Part shown: positions 1 to 9,292 of the stretch, in pieces
How positions within the stretch are numbered: the first letter of the stretch is position 1
Layout: each line of letters starts with the position of its first letter
Source of the DNA: JAFDYH01 sp049840875
GTDB taxonomy: Bacteria; Bacteroidota; Bacteroidia; Chitinophagales; Chitinophagaceae
DNA length: 64,000 nt
Assembly (NCBI GenBank): GCA_049840875.1
Contig: JASGJE010000011.1
Span: 1,116,001 to 1,180,000 of the forward strand
Direction of reading: 5' to 3'
Program-made: the position numbers and the translations under genes
The notes under the pieces: model-generated
What the model was told of the DNA's origin: nothing
The model's database searches: none
Seen by the model: the letters and a program-made list of their open reading frames with translations, nothing else

Positions 1-983
1 AAGCCGCATGGCAGTTATCGGCTAAAACAAAAATCGCGTTGACAGGTACGCCAATTATGAATGGCACCGGCGATTTGTATAGCCAGATGCATTTTTTGTT
101 GCCGGGGTTATTGGGCAGTAATGAATTTTTCCGTCGTGAATATGCAGTACCTATTGAGCAAAACAGGGATGAAGTAAAGTCTGCAGCATTACAAAAGATT
201 ATCCAGCCGTTTATATTAAGGCGAACAAAAGAGCAGGCAGCTCCGGATTTACCAGCAAAAACAGAATCTGTATTATGGTGCGAAATGGATACGGATCAAC
301 GTGCTGCCTATGAAAGTATTAAAGAGAGTGTGAGAAGCAATGTGTTGACGGAAATAAACGAAAATGGATTGAATAAAGGTAAATTGAGCGTACTCGCCGG
401 TTTGTTGAAACTGCGGCAGACTTGTAATAGTTGTGAGCTGGTAAAAGACGAAGATTTATTTACCTATGACAGCATCAAAACGAAGGTGCTGATTGATGAA
501 CTTACGAATATCATTCCACAGCATCGTGCATTGGTGTTTAGTCAATTTACTTCTATGCTTGATTTATTGGAACGAGATCTGCAAAAAAACAATATCAACA
601 CAATTCGGTTGGATGGCCAAACACAAGTGTCGAAACGGCAAGAGCTTGTAGCACAATTTCAACAGGATGAAAGTATAGTTTCGGTATTTCTGATCAGTTT
701 GAAAGCGGGAAATGCAGGGCTTAATTTAACTAAAGCCGATTATGTTTTTCTATTTGATCCATGGTGGAATACTGCGGTTGAAAACCAGGCGATCGACCGT
801 ACACATCGTATTGGTCAACTGGAGCATGTTTTTGCATATCGTATGATTTGTAAAGACAGTATTGAAGAAAAGATTTTGAAAATGGCTGCAGGAAAGAAAA
901 AACTGGCTGAAGATATTATTTCCACCGACGAAAGTTTCCTGAAAAATCTGACGATGGATGATATCAGGTATTTGCTGGAGTAG
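1..983 (+). CDS. SNF2-family DEAD/DEAH-box helicase, C-terminal part (5' end outside window)
   Basis: This is the C-terminal ~326 residues of a Snf2/Rad54-type ATP-dependent DNA translocase; the reading frame is open from base 3 and the start lies upstream of the window. The visible part begins at helicase motif III (LTGTPIMN), runs through the end of lobe 1, and holds a complete helicase C-terminal lobe: LVFSQFTSMLDLLERDL, the LDGQT turn, motif V (LKAGNAGLNLTKAD) and motif VI (NQAIDRTHRIGQ). These are the standard Snf2 motifs. Such proteins use ATP to move along duplex DNA; bacterial members act in transcription recycling, repair or defence, and the missing N-terminus prevents a finer call. 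It converges on the MBL hydrolase, and the gap between them holds an inverted repeat. Confidence 0.93.
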   Translation, partial: AAWQLSAKTKIALTGTPIMNGTGDLYSQMHFLLPGLLGSNEFFRREYAVPIEQNRDEVKSAALQKIIQPFILRRTKEQAAPDLPAKTESVLWCEMDTDQRAAYESIKESVRSNVLTEINENGLNKGKLSVLAGLLKLRQTCNSCELVKDEDLFTYDSIKTKVLIDELTNIIPQHRALVFSQFTSMLDLLERDLQKNNINTIRLDGQTQVSKRQELVAQFQQDESIVSVFLISLKAGNAGLNLTKADYVFLFDPWWNTAVENQAIDRTHRIGQLEHVFAYRMICKDSIEEKILKMAAGKKKLAEDIISTDESFLKNLTMDDIRYLLE

Positions 984-1003
984 TTTCGGAGTTTGCAGTT
1001 TTC

Positions 1004-1110
1004 AATTTGCAATTGGCAGTTTGCAGTTCCTTTTCTGTCGAATATGCTTATTACAATAGCGGATTAGATGCTCGCAAAAATTGCAAATTGCTAACTGCCA
1101 ATTGTCAATT
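1004..1110. repeat. Imperfect inverted repeat, CAATTGGCAGTT word family
   Basis: Two 25-base arms at 1004-1028 and 1086-1110 are complementary at about 21 of 25 positions, sharing the core CAATTGGCAGTT, with a loop of about 57 bases. The arms consist of short reiterated words (TTGCAATT, GGCAGTT, TTGCAGTT). The element fills the gap between two convergent genes. The same words recur as a single arm between nuoC and nuoD (59250-59276). There is no T-run of the kind expected for an intrinsic terminator. Confidence 0.75.
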
Positions 1111-1132
1111 CCATACCGCTAACTTCTCTGCA

Positions 1133-1777
1133 TCAATAAAGCTTCACAAACGGGTTATTCATTTTTTCAAAACCAATCGTTGTCAATGTGCCGTGACCAG
1201 CATACACTTTCGTATCATCGGGCAACGTAAAAAACTGCGTTTGAATGCTATTGATAAGCGTATTATAATTTGCCCCGGGTAAATCAGTACGGCCAATACT
1301 ACCGTTGAAGAGCACATCACCGCCGATTATATAGCTACCCGCTTCATGATAGAAACTCACGCTGCCGGGTGAGTGACCTGGCGTAAAAAGAATATCAAGT
1401 TCCTCCTCACCAATGTTAATCTTTTCTCCCTGCTTTAAAAAAATGAGTTGTCCTTTATAGTTATCAAAAGGAAGATCCCATTTGATAGCGGCTGAAGGAG
1501 CGTTGTCCAATACCGGCTTTTCTTTTTCGTGTATATGCAAGGGTAATTTCCATGTTTCATAAACGAATTTGTTGCCAAATACATGATCCAGGTGACAGTG
1601 TGTGTTAAGTAAAAGGATTGGCTTCAGCCCTGCGCCTTCGATATAGTTTTTCAGTTCGTCCCGCTCTTCCTGGAAATAACAACCCGGGTCTATTATGCAG
1701 CACTCTTTTTCAGCGTTATACAAGATATACGTGTTCTCCTGCACCGGGCTAAATGTGAATGAATGTACGCTTAACAT
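1133..1777 (-). CDS. MBL-fold metallo-hydrolase (glyoxalase II-like)
   Basis: A 214-residue metallo-beta-lactamase-fold hydrolase. The binuclear metal motif HCHLDH lies at residues 60-65, followed by the other family ligands: H135 in TPGHSPGS, D154 in GGDVLF, and H195 in YAGHGT. The GHSPGS and GRTDLPG segments are typical of the YcbL/glyoxalase II-like group that hydrolyses thioesters; the actual substrate is unknown. The frame stays open a further 66 codons upstream, but that extension is basic and lacks family similarity, so I start at the ATG giving MLSVHSFTFSPVQENTY, where the fold normally begins. It stands alone and converges on the SNF2 gene. Confidence 0.9.
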   Translation of the reverse strand: MLSVHSFTFSPVQENTYILYNAEKECCIIDPGCYFQEERDELKNYIEGAGLKPILLLNTHCHLDHVFGNKFVYETWKLPLHIHEKEKPVLDNAPSAAIKWDLPFDNYKGQLIFLKQGEKINIGEEELDILFTPGHSPGSVSFYHEAGSYIIGGDVLFNGSIGRTDLPGANYNTLINSIQTQFFTLPDDTKVYAGHGTLTTIGFEKMNNPFVKLY

Positions 1778-2062
1778 GGACGCTTTTTTGTATTTTACAC
1801 GCAATTTACAACCCCTTGAATTTAGTTTGTTAAAATTGAAACTATAACGACGAATCTTTACGTAACTTTCTTGATGGCAGCGTACTTTTATAGCAGTAGA
1901 AAAAGTTAAAAATTTTTCTTTGCCCGATCGCTGCATCGGCCTTGCCACAAACCGGTTTTTTCCGGAATAAAGCAATGAAAGCTGAAAGAATTAAACCTAA
2001 TGGCAACATCAGGATCAAAAAGTTCGATTTAAAACAGGAATAGGAAACAGCAAAAGAATTCT

Positions 2063-5000
2063 ATGAAGAAAATCATCAGTGGGATCGCTTGTCTTACAGT
2101 TTTCTTGTGTGTCAAAACAAGTGCTCAGGTTAACACGGTAGAATTTGGAAAGAACAGGGTACAATACCAAAAATTCAAATGGAAATATTACCAGACTGAA
2201 AACTTCAATACTTATTTCGCCCAGGATGGTTTGGAATTGGGAAAATATGTTGCCCAGGTTGCAGAAACAGAACTGCCCCAGATAGAGGAATTCGTAGAAT
2301 ATGGCTTGCAGCGCCGTGCCAATATTATCGTTTATAACAATTTTGATAAACTTGAGCAATCCAATATCGGCCTTGGTATCGATTGGCAAAATACCGGTGG
2401 CGTTACAAAACTTGTAAACAACAAAATCCTTGTCAGCTTCGACGGCAATCACAATAATCTCCGGAAGCAAATACGTCAGGGTATCGCCCGGGCGTTAGTT
2501 GAAAACCAGTTATTCGGTGATGATCTTGGTGAATTTGCAGCGAACCAAACCCTACTTGATTTGCCAAAATGGCTAACAGACGGCTATATTGCTTACGCCG
2601 CAGAAAACTGGAGCCCCGAAGATGATGATATTACAAAGTCTGCCCTGCTTTCAGGACGCTATAATAATTTTTACCAGTTTGCTTTTGAAAAACCATTAGT
2701 CGCTGGTCATGCATTCTGGTACTATTTCGCAAATAAGTATGGAAAAAATAAAACAACCTATCTTCTTTATCTCGCCCGTATCTACAGAAATCTCAATAAT
2801 GCTTCATTAAAAATTGCAAAAAAGAAATTCAAGGAAGTGTTGAAGGATTTCATGACGGAAGAAACACAACGCTATTATAAAGATATACGTGGTCGTCGTA
2901 GTGTGCCCAAAGGCCAGTTATCTGTATCGGAAGAAATCCGTAAAAAAGATTTCATTCGTTTCAATGCAAATCCGTTGCCACGCAGCTTTACCTATGCCGA
3001 TGTAGAATTTATACAAGGACAATATCTTGTTGTATTGCACGAAAACTTTACCAGCCGGAAAGTTTTATTGAAATACGGCGTTCGTGCCGGCGAAGATGAA
3101 AAAAATCCCAACTATCCGATATTGGCGTGGGATAATAAGGGGACAAGATTGGCTGTTGTGTATAGCACGGAAGGCAAAGTGAAAATGTTTATCTACGACA
3201 TGCTGAATCGTGTAAAGATCAACAAGACCGAATTTTCAATGTTTGATCAGATTCAGGACATGAAATACATGTTGAATTCAAACACGTTGTTGATGAGTGC
3301 TGTAAAAAGTGGTCAGTCTGATATCTATGTTTACGATATTGAAAAAGGAACAGCGGAACAAGTTACAAACGATGTGTATGATGACCTGGATGCTTCCTTT
3401 GTTTCATTTCCAAATAAAACAGGTATTATTTACTCAAGCAACAGGCCTTCGGCCAATGCAGCTACAAGCAGTGATTCACTACCAGGAAAGCATTTCAACG
3501 TTTTTTTGGTAGACAACTGGAATAAATCTGATTACAAACAAATTTCCCAGTTGACTAATCTTAAATACGGTAATGCACGCTATCCTTCGCAGTATAACAC
3601 TTATCACTTTACTTTTCTGAGTGATGAAAATGGTATCAACAACCGGTATGCTGGTTTCTTTAAAACGGAACGAGCAGGACTAGACACACTTATCTTTATC
3701 GGTGATGAAGTATTGCGTAATCCTTCATTAAAAGAAGTAGACAGCTTATTGAAAGACTGGAATAAACCGGATGTCGATTCCATTGGTTTTGTTTCAGTAA
3801 CCAACGATTCCGCTTACATATTCCCGTTAAGCAATTATCAAAGCAGTTTATTGGAAACAAGAACAGCTGGTGATAATACTTTGGTAAGTGAAGTAGTACG
3901 ACAAGGTGATTTCAAATTTCTCTATCGTCTTCGCGTGGATGATAATGCTTTGAAACGCAGAAATGTAACAGCCAAACCCACCGAGTATGTAAAGAAATTG
4001 CTGGAAGAAGAGCGAAGATCTTCGGGCAAAGCGACATACCAGCAACAGCAGGAGAAAAAGGATTCAAGTGCCGGAAAGAAACAAGACGATTTCTTTCAGA
4101 ATGAATTTCAGAACGAAAAACAAGATACGAGCCAATTGGTTGGTAAAGTATTCGACGCACAGGTGATCCCCAAAGAGGAAGAAACGATTTTGAAGAAAGC
4201 TAAGTTGTATGAATATCGTCCGCCAAAATTCTTTACGGATTATGCGGTAACAGGCTTTAATAATAATGTGCTGGTAACGCGTTTTCAACCATACCAGGGA
4301 GGTTCCGGGCCTATCAATCTAAGCAATGGAGATCCATTTAATGGTATGATACGTGTCGGTATTTCAGACCTCATGGAAGACTGGAAAGTTGCTGGTGGTT
4401 TCCGCATCAGCCCTGATCTGAAGAACAAAGAATACATCCTTTCTACGCAATACCTGAAGAAAAGGATTGACTATGGCTTTACTTATTATCGCAGTATCGT
4501 TTATAACCCACCTCTATACGATAATCTACCAGCCAATGTAAAGGAATTCTCCAACCTTTACCAGGCAACCATCTCTTATCCGTTTGACAAAATCAAAAGC
4601 ATTCGTTTTAATGTGGGCGTACGCAGCGATAGAGATGTTATTTTATCAAACGACTATATTCCAGCTACCCTGACGACATCCGATGTCAAGCAATTATATG
4701 GTTTATTACATGCTGAATTTGTATATGACAATTCCATCACTAAAGCGTTGAACATTATGAATGGGCTTCGCTGGAAAATCTATATGGATTGGAACTCCCG
4801 TGTAAGAAGAACCGAATTGGACGGAACGAAAGAAGGCGATCATCCTTATACTTTCAATCTTGGCTTTGATGCACGTCATTACTATCCAATTTACAGAAAC
4901 CTGATCTGGGCACTTCGTGCAGCCGGAGATTTTTCATGGGGACCACAGAAATTCATTTACTATCTCGGTGGCGTAGACAATTGGCTATTCCCTAAATTTA

Positions 5001-5452
5001 ATAATGCCAACAAGCCCGACCCTGACAACGAATATGCTTTTCAATCGCTGGCTGTTAACATGAGAGGGTTTCCACAGAATGTAGCGAACGGAAATAATAA
5101 CCTGGTCATCAACAGTGAAGTTCGTCTTCCCGTGTTCTCAACGCTGATGAACAAGCCGATCAACAATGCCTTTCTGAGAAATTTTCAATTAGTACAGTTT
5201 GTTGATCTTGGTTCGGCATGGAATGGCAAGTATGATAAAATTGAAAGACCAAGCGTTCTCTATACTGAATCTGGTAACCCTGTTTCGATCCTGGTGAAAG
5301 CCGGCGGTATTGGTCCTTTTGTTGGCGGATATGGTTTTGGCGCCCGCAGTACCATTCTCGGTTACTTCCTGCGGTTAGATGCTGCCTGGGATATGAGCCG
5401 CTTCTTCGGAGGAAAACCAATGTGGTATTTTGCAATGGGGGTTGACTTCTAG
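2063..5452 (+). CDS. TolB-like beta-propeller / outer-membrane beta-barrel protein
   Basis: A 1129-residue exported protein with a signal peptide (residues 1-21, ending KTSA). The N-terminal ~270 residues resemble the peptidase-MA-like region often found in these proteins, but no zinc HExxH motif is visible. Residues ~300-560 hold WD40/PD40-type propeller blades (for example QSDIYVYDIEKGTAEQVTND and TGIIYSSNRPS). A Lys/Gln-rich linker lies at ~660-720, and the last ~400 residues are beta-rich and end in aromatic strands (MWYFAMGVDF), as in an Omp85-like outer-membrane barrel. Bacteroidota genomes often label such proteins 'translocation protein TolB', but this is not the Tol-Pal periplasmic TolB, which is ~430 residues. 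The role is unknown; an outer-membrane location is inferred. An intrinsic terminator follows. Confidence 0.8.
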   Translation: MKKIISGIACLTVFLCVKTSAQVNTVEFGKNRVQYQKFKWKYYQTENFNTYFAQDGLELGKYVAQVAETELPQIEEFVEYGLQRRANIIVYNNFDKLEQSNIGLGIDWQNTGGVTKLVNNKILVSFDGNHNNLRKQIRQGIARALVENQLFGDDLGEFAANQTLLDLPKWLTDGYIAYAAENWSPEDDDITKSALLSGRYNNFYQFAFEKPLVAGHAFWYYFANKYGKNKTTYLLYLARIYRNLNNASLKIAKKKFKEVLKDFMTEETQRYYKDIRGRRSVPKGQLSVSEEIRKKDFIRFNANPLPRSFTYADVEFIQGQYLVVLHENFTSRKVLLKYGVRAGEDEKNPNYPILAWDNKGTRLAVVYSTEGKVKMFIYDMLNRVKINKTEFSMFDQIQDMKYMLNSNTLLMSAVKSGQSDIYVYDIEKGTAEQVTNDVYDDLDASFVSFPNKTGIIYSSNRPSANAATSSDSLPGKHFNVFLVDNWNKSDYKQISQLTNLKYGNARYPSQYNTYHFTFLSDENGINNRYAGFFKTERAGLDTLIFIGDEVLRNPSLKEVDSLLKDWNKPDVDSIGFVSVTNDSAYIFPLSNYQSSLLETRTAGDNTLVSEVVRQGDFKFLYRLRVDDNALKRRNVTAKPTEYVKKLLEEERRSSGKATYQQQQEKKDSSAGKKQDDFFQNEFQNEKQDTSQLVGKVFDAQVIPKEEETILKKAKLYEYRPPKFFTDYAVTGFNNNVLVTRFQPYQGGSGPINLSNGDPFNGMIRVGISDLMEDWKVAGGFRISPDLKNKEYILSTQYLKKRIDYGFTYYRSIVYNPPLYDNLPANVKEFSNLYQATISYPFDKIKSIRFNVGVRSDRDVILSNDYIPATLTTSDVKQLYGLLHAEFVYDNSITKALNIMNGLRWKIYMDWNSRVRRTELDGTKEGDHPYTFNLGFDARHYYPIYRNLIWALRAAGDFSWGPQKFIYYLGGVDNWLFPKFNNANKPDPDNEYAFQSLAVNMRGFPQNVANGNNNLVINSEVRLPVFSTLMNKPINNAFLRNFQLVQFVDLGSAWNGKYDKIERPSVLYTESGNPVSILVKAGGIGPFVGGYGFGARSTILGYFLRLDAAWDMSRFFGGKPMWYFAMGVDF

Positions 5453-5508
5453 TGCGCCAATAAGAGTGCTAATAAATACTAATAAGCTTTAATTGAGTTT
5501 TAAATACG

Positions 5509-5545
5509 AAAGAGGCTGTTTCAAAAACCGAGACAGCCTCTTTTT
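5509..5545 (+). terminator. Intrinsic terminator after the TolB-like gene
   Basis: An 11-bp stem (AAAGAGGCTGT with ACAGCCTCTTT) around a 13-base loop is followed by a T-run. It lies 57 bases after the stop of the plus-strand gene. The A-rich 5' side means it could also act on the minus strand, ending the DUF6688 operon. Confidence 0.85.
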
Positions 5546-5601
5546 ATGTTAAAAGGGAAGCCTATAACTGTAATATTATTGTGAAATAGATTGCTACCAG
5601 A

Positions 5602-6708
5602 TCAGTTTGTTTTTAGATGTTCAAATTGCTCAATCTGGTGTTTGCTGTGTTGATCAAGATACTGCTTAGCAATTCTGTTTTCCGGATTTCTATCAAATGT
5701 ATAAAGCACAAACAAGAATATTAATTCAGCTGGTTTCATTATGATGTAAACACAATCGGATACTAATTTAATATTGAATATGCCATAGTAACGGTGAACA
5801 AGATCACCGACCTTGTTGTACTGCTTCCTTATAAGTTTATGCAAAAATGGGGTTTTCTCCTGAATAAGTTCTTCAAATGCATTTGCTATCAGTAATTGCC
5901 TATTGCAAATAATACGTCCACCATTTCTCACTCCGAATCTATTCGGCTTCACAATTATTTTATGCCCGTTTGCAGCAACAGAACATAAGTAATGACCTCC
6001 GCACTCCACATTGTCGCATTTATAATCCCATTGGGAGAAACCATGTTTATATGTGTCTGTAAACGCCCTTATTAATGAATCAGGTTTTTGACCTACTAAC
6101 AATAACAACAATGAAAGTATTGTGAGTATGGGTAGACAAAGAATAAAGATCACTGGATACTTTAACACCGGTCGTAAGTTTAAGATTTTCCAGGCGATAG
6201 ATTCGATTTTCCTGCTTGGGTTAAATTTCTGTTCCTGTGAATACGCAATAAATAACCGATGATTTTTTGTAAGAACAAGAATTGCAAGGAGTATGATAGG
6301 CACATTGCCGCCTACTGCCATTCCAAAATCCTTGGTATGAAATGCTATGAAACAATTTAAAATAATGCCGATAAATAAAAAGGCATTTATAATTAATTCA
6401 ACAATTGGTGTGGCAATGCGGGTGCGATAACTGGAATAAAAATAAGCGATCAGGCAAAGTACAATCACTATGGCGATAGTTAATTGGTGATCTGGTGAAA
6501 ATACAGCGCTATCCTCATCACAACAATCGTTCTTCGCTCCAAAATTTGCGTATATCATCGGTAAGATAATGAGTGAAGTAAGTTCAGATGCCCTGAAAAG
6601 AATCTGATTCACAATCTGTTTTCCTGTAGATAAAAATGCCAGGAAATCAACAAGGACTACAACACCGGAAAACCCTATAAACAAAATTGCAATAATTATC
6701 ACCTCCAT
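5602..6708 (-). CDS. DUF6688-like multi-pass membrane protein
   Basis: A 368-residue integral membrane protein of unknown function. Five to six hydrophobic helices fill the first ~215 residues. A conserved soluble part follows, with a Cys-rich segment (DNVECGGHYLCSVAANGH), then KPNRFGVRNGG and CNRQLLIANAFEELIQEKTP, which I recognise as resembling the DUF6688 family; that assignment is from memory. A longer frame starts at 6855 but overlaps the preceding gene by more than 100 bases, so I take the ATG giving MEVIIIAILFIGF, 32 bases after the DUF1361 stop. It is the last gene of the minus-strand run from dgkA. Confidence 0.75.
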   Translation of the reverse strand: MEVIIIAILFIGFSGVVVLVDFLAFLSTGKQIVNQILFRASELTSLIILPMIYANFGAKNDCCDEDSAVFSPDHQLTIAIVIVLCLIAYFYSSYRTRIATPIVELIINAFLFIGIILNCFIAFHTKDFGMAVGGNVPIILLAILVLTKNHRLFIAYSQEQKFNPSRKIESIAWKILNLRPVLKYPVIFILCLPILTILSLLLLLVGQKPDSLIRAFTDTYKHGFSQWDYKCDNVECGGHYLCSVAANGHKIIVKPNRFGVRNGGRIICNRQLLIANAFEELIQEKTPFLHKLIRKQYNKVGDLVHRYYGIFNIKLVSDCVYIIMKPAELIFLFVLYTFDRNPENRIAKQYLDQHSKHQIEQFEHLKTN

Positions 6709-6740
6709 AATTTTAAATGATTTTACGAATGAATAAACTT

Positions 6741-7433
6741 TTATTCTGTTACCGCGTCTTTTGTCTTTTTTAAAACCAAATACATAAACGTCATCAATAT
6801 TGAAAAGCAAAAAATCATTGCCCACTCCATTCCATTTCTTATGGGATGAAAACATAAGTACGATACATCATTGGCTAATTGAAATGGATCCGTTATAACG
6901 TCCCAACTATTGAATCGCAGATAACGGCCAATATAAATACCAATGGAATTCAGCAACATGATTGAATAAACAAAAAGGAATGTCACCTTATAGTTAAACC
7001 TGCGTGATATGATCCGCTCCATTTTGTAAAGAGAAAGAACACCTAATATAATTCCGTTCCATGCAAACGAGAATATCAATGCCAGGTCGTACCACATCGG
7101 CGCCGCAGTTCCTTCATCCAGGTGAAAAAGATCTGTAATGATGTAAAACGTATTGGGAATAAACAACAGCCAGCAGATAAAAATGAGCAGGAATGATAAA
7201 CGGCTTTTAATAGCACTCAGGCGTTTCTCCAGATTCCGTGCAATAGAATATGGCAAGTAAGCGAGAAAAAGATTCCATATTAAAAATCCATGCATTAAAC
7301 TACCGGTTACAACAAATCGTACGAACCACAGAAAAATGCTAAACGCACAGGAAAGCAATAAAATTCTCTCCATTTCTGTGCGATCTGTGTACAACCGAAT
7401 GATCCAATACTTTGAATCAATACCTTTTTGCAT
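6741..7433 (-). CDS. DUF1361 domain-containing membrane protein
   Basis: A 230-residue multi-pass membrane protein with the DUF1361 hallmarks WNLFLAYLPYSIA and LFIPNTFYIITDLFHL, and a conserved FSFAWNGIILG segment. The function of the family is unknown; the Pfam family is widespread in Firmicutes and Bacteroidota. The ATG used here lies one base after the dgkA stop codon, suggesting translational coupling. An internal ATG (residue 21, MERILLLSC) directly before the first hydrophobic helix is an alternative start. It is followed by the DUF6688-like gene in the same direction. Confidence 0.85.
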   Translation of the reverse strand: MQKGIDSKYWIIRLYTDRTEMERILLLSCAFSIFLWFVRFVVTGSLMHGFLIWNLFLAYLPYSIARNLEKRLSAIKSRLSFLLIFICWLLFIPNTFYIITDLFHLDEGTAAPMWYDLALIFSFAWNGIILGVLSLYKMERIISRRFNYKVTFLFVYSIMLLNSIGIYIGRYLRFNSWDVITDPFQLANDVSYLCFHPIRNGMEWAMIFCFSILMTFMYLVLKKTKDAVTE

Positions 7434-7434
7434 G

Positions 7435-7803
7435 CTATAAAAATTTAGGGATAAAAATTATTAAGCCGGTAACCATAGCGACAATTGATGCTATTAAAAC
7501 AGCGGATGCAGCTAAATCCTTTACCAGTTTTATTTGTTCATTGTATTCCGGTGTCACTTTATCTGCCAATTTTTCAATGGCTGTATTAAATAGCTCGGAA
7601 GCCCATACAAAGCCGATGGCAAACACGATAAAGATTGCTTCTTGTTCCCGGATACCTTTCCACAATGAAAGAATAGCTACCATCACTGTTACCACGGAAT
7701 GTACCCATATCGTTTGCTCCGATTGAAATGAAACACGCAGGCCATTTAATGCATATCGAAATCGTGATAACCAGTTTTCTACAGAGAAAAAATTCTTTTT
7801 CAT
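7435..7803 (-). CDS. dgkA: Diacylglycerol/undecaprenol kinase (DgkA family)
   Basis: A 122-residue small integral membrane lipid kinase that phosphorylates diacylglycerol or undecaprenol using ATP. The family signature ELFNTAIEKLADKV (residues 70-83) contains the conserved Glu/Asn/Glu active-site residues, followed by KLVKDLAASAVLIAS. Three transmembrane helices match the family, as does the length. The start is the ATG at MKKNFFSVENW; the frame extends 18 codons upstream without family similarity. In Gram-positive-like members the true substrate is undecaprenol; which applies here cannot be read from the sequence. It is coupled to DUF1361 downstream. Confidence 0.92.
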   Translation of the reverse strand: MKKNFFSVENWLSRFRYALNGLRVSFQSEQTIWVHSVVTVMVAILSLWKGIREQEAIFIVFAIGFVWASELFNTAIEKLADKVTPEYNEQIKLVKDLAASAVLIASIVAMVTGLIIFIPKFL

Positions 7804-7933
7804 AACTAATTTTTCAAAAAGGACAGGGACAGACGTCCCCGTCCACGCAAAAACCAACGGATAAAGGTTTAATGGAATAGGATATAACAGTATTTCTGAA
7901 CGTTCTCAAAGGGAATACTTTTACTAATGATTT

Positions 7934-9265
7934 TTACCACTGAAGTCTCCTGGTAAAAAACATAACGATAGCCAACGCGACAAACAACCCAATGCTTCCC
8001 ATCAGCAACGCATAGTCCTGCAACTGGATAATGATGAATATGTACCCGTATACGACGGTCAATACAAATGATATAAATACCGCCAACCTTGATGATTTCA
8101 TAATGCTACCAATAAACCACATTACAAGGCCGATCGTGGCTATAGCTGAAATAAAATAAGCAGGATTAAATCCAATATATTCCGATATGGAGAGCAGCAG
8201 TGTGTAAAACAACACCAATGCAAGGCCTGCTAATCCGTATTGTACAAGATGCAATGACCGCTTATAATAAGTCTCAATCAGAAAAAAAGATGCGAACGTA
8301 AGCACAATGCAGAGCAACGCATATTTGACCGAGCGTTCAGTTTTATTATAACTATCCATCGGTATCAACAGATCCGCTCCCAATACAGAAGATGATAAAT
8401 CATAGAATTTATCTTTCCATACTTGCGGAACAGTTCGGTTCATATACTTCCAGGTTGCTGTGAAATTGCTGTCGCTTACTTGGCGTGTGTCTGGTAATTT
8501 TATACCAACGAATGCCGGATCGGGCCACTTGGATTGCATTGTGAGTTTATTCTCCCGTGCTGTTGTAGTAAACAATAATTGCTCAGACCCATTAATAGAG
8601 AATTTCATTGAATACGAATGCTCTTTTGCAGCTTCTGACATATTAAGAGGAACAGTAGCCGCAAATGCGTCATCGAGTTGAGAAGAACCAGTTTCCTGAG
8701 GATTGAAAGTAAAAGTTGAATCATTCCAGTTGATAGATATATCTTCATTAATTCCTTTCTGATTGTCGGTTACTTTGAAGAGAATTGCGGCTTCATTCCA
8801 AAGTATATTTTCTGCAGGAATTTTTAATTGCTCCCATGCGAGCGGACCAAATTTTCCATTTAAGCTGATTTCACTGTGATAAACCACAACGTCATAAATA
8901 CCGCGATGTCTTTTCTCCGGGTACACTTTTGTTTGCACTTCATTTTTATCGGCAAGAAAATAAGCGCGGCGTTTTATTTTAACCGTATTTCCTTTATCGT
9001 CCTGTGCAGAATCGGTGTAAGGAATCATTAATACAGGTGAGAAAACTGTCTGCTTACCGGCCCACTTATTGCCGATATCCGCAATTGCTTCCTTCTGGCG
9101 TCCTTGTCTTTCTTTTACCAGGTCCATGATAAAATAGGTCGGTATCCATAGTGTCAAAGCCATAATAAAAATGAAAACAGCTTTCAGGAAAAGTTTTCCT
9201 TTATCTAAAACATTGCCTTGATTAAAAGCAGGTGCCGGATCGAATGTTGCTTGCGGGTAGTCCAT
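7934..9265 (-). CDS. creD: CreD-family inner-membrane protein
   Basis: A 443-residue protein of the CreD (inner membrane protein CreD/CET) family. An N-terminal membrane helix (~26-48) is followed by KERQGRQKEAIADIGNKW, the family's typical first periplasmic segment. A large periplasmic beta-rich domain spans ~50-310, and about five or six C-terminal membrane helices span ~310-440. In E. coli creD belongs to the CreBC regulon and affects envelope integrity and colicin tolerance; in Bacteroidota the gene often travels with a small winged-helix regulator, as here (11740-12039). It follows the radical SAM gene by 27 bases and probably belongs to the unit whose upstream end carries the palindrome at 11706-11724. 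Confidence 0.92.
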   Translation of the reverse strand: MDYPQATFDPAPAFNQGNVLDKGKLFLKAVFIFIMALTLWIPTYFIMDLVKERQGRQKEAIADIGNKWAGKQTVFSPVLMIPYTDSAQDDKGNTVKIKRRAYFLADKNEVQTKVYPEKRHRGIYDVVVYHSEISLNGKFGPLAWEQLKIPAENILWNEAAILFKVTDNQKGINEDISINWNDSTFTFNPQETGSSQLDDAFAATVPLNMSEAAKEHSYSMKFSINGSEQLLFTTTARENKLTMQSKWPDPAFVGIKLPDTRQVSDSNFTATWKYMNRTVPQVWKDKFYDLSSSVLGADLLIPMDSYNKTERSVKYALLCIVLTFASFFLIETYYKRSLHLVQYGLAGLALVLFYTLLLSISEYIGFNPAYFISAIATIGLVMWFIGSIMKSSRLAVFISFVLTVVYGYIFIIIQLQDYALLMGSIGLFVALAIVMFFTRRLQW

Positions 9266-9292
9266 TGTAGTTTGTTTATGGTGAAATAATGT

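Noticed and set aside
1778..1975. An apparent 66-residue extension of the MBL hydrolase
   Set aside because: Basic, non-conserved sequence before the normal fold start; the ATG at 1777 gives the expected N-terminus.
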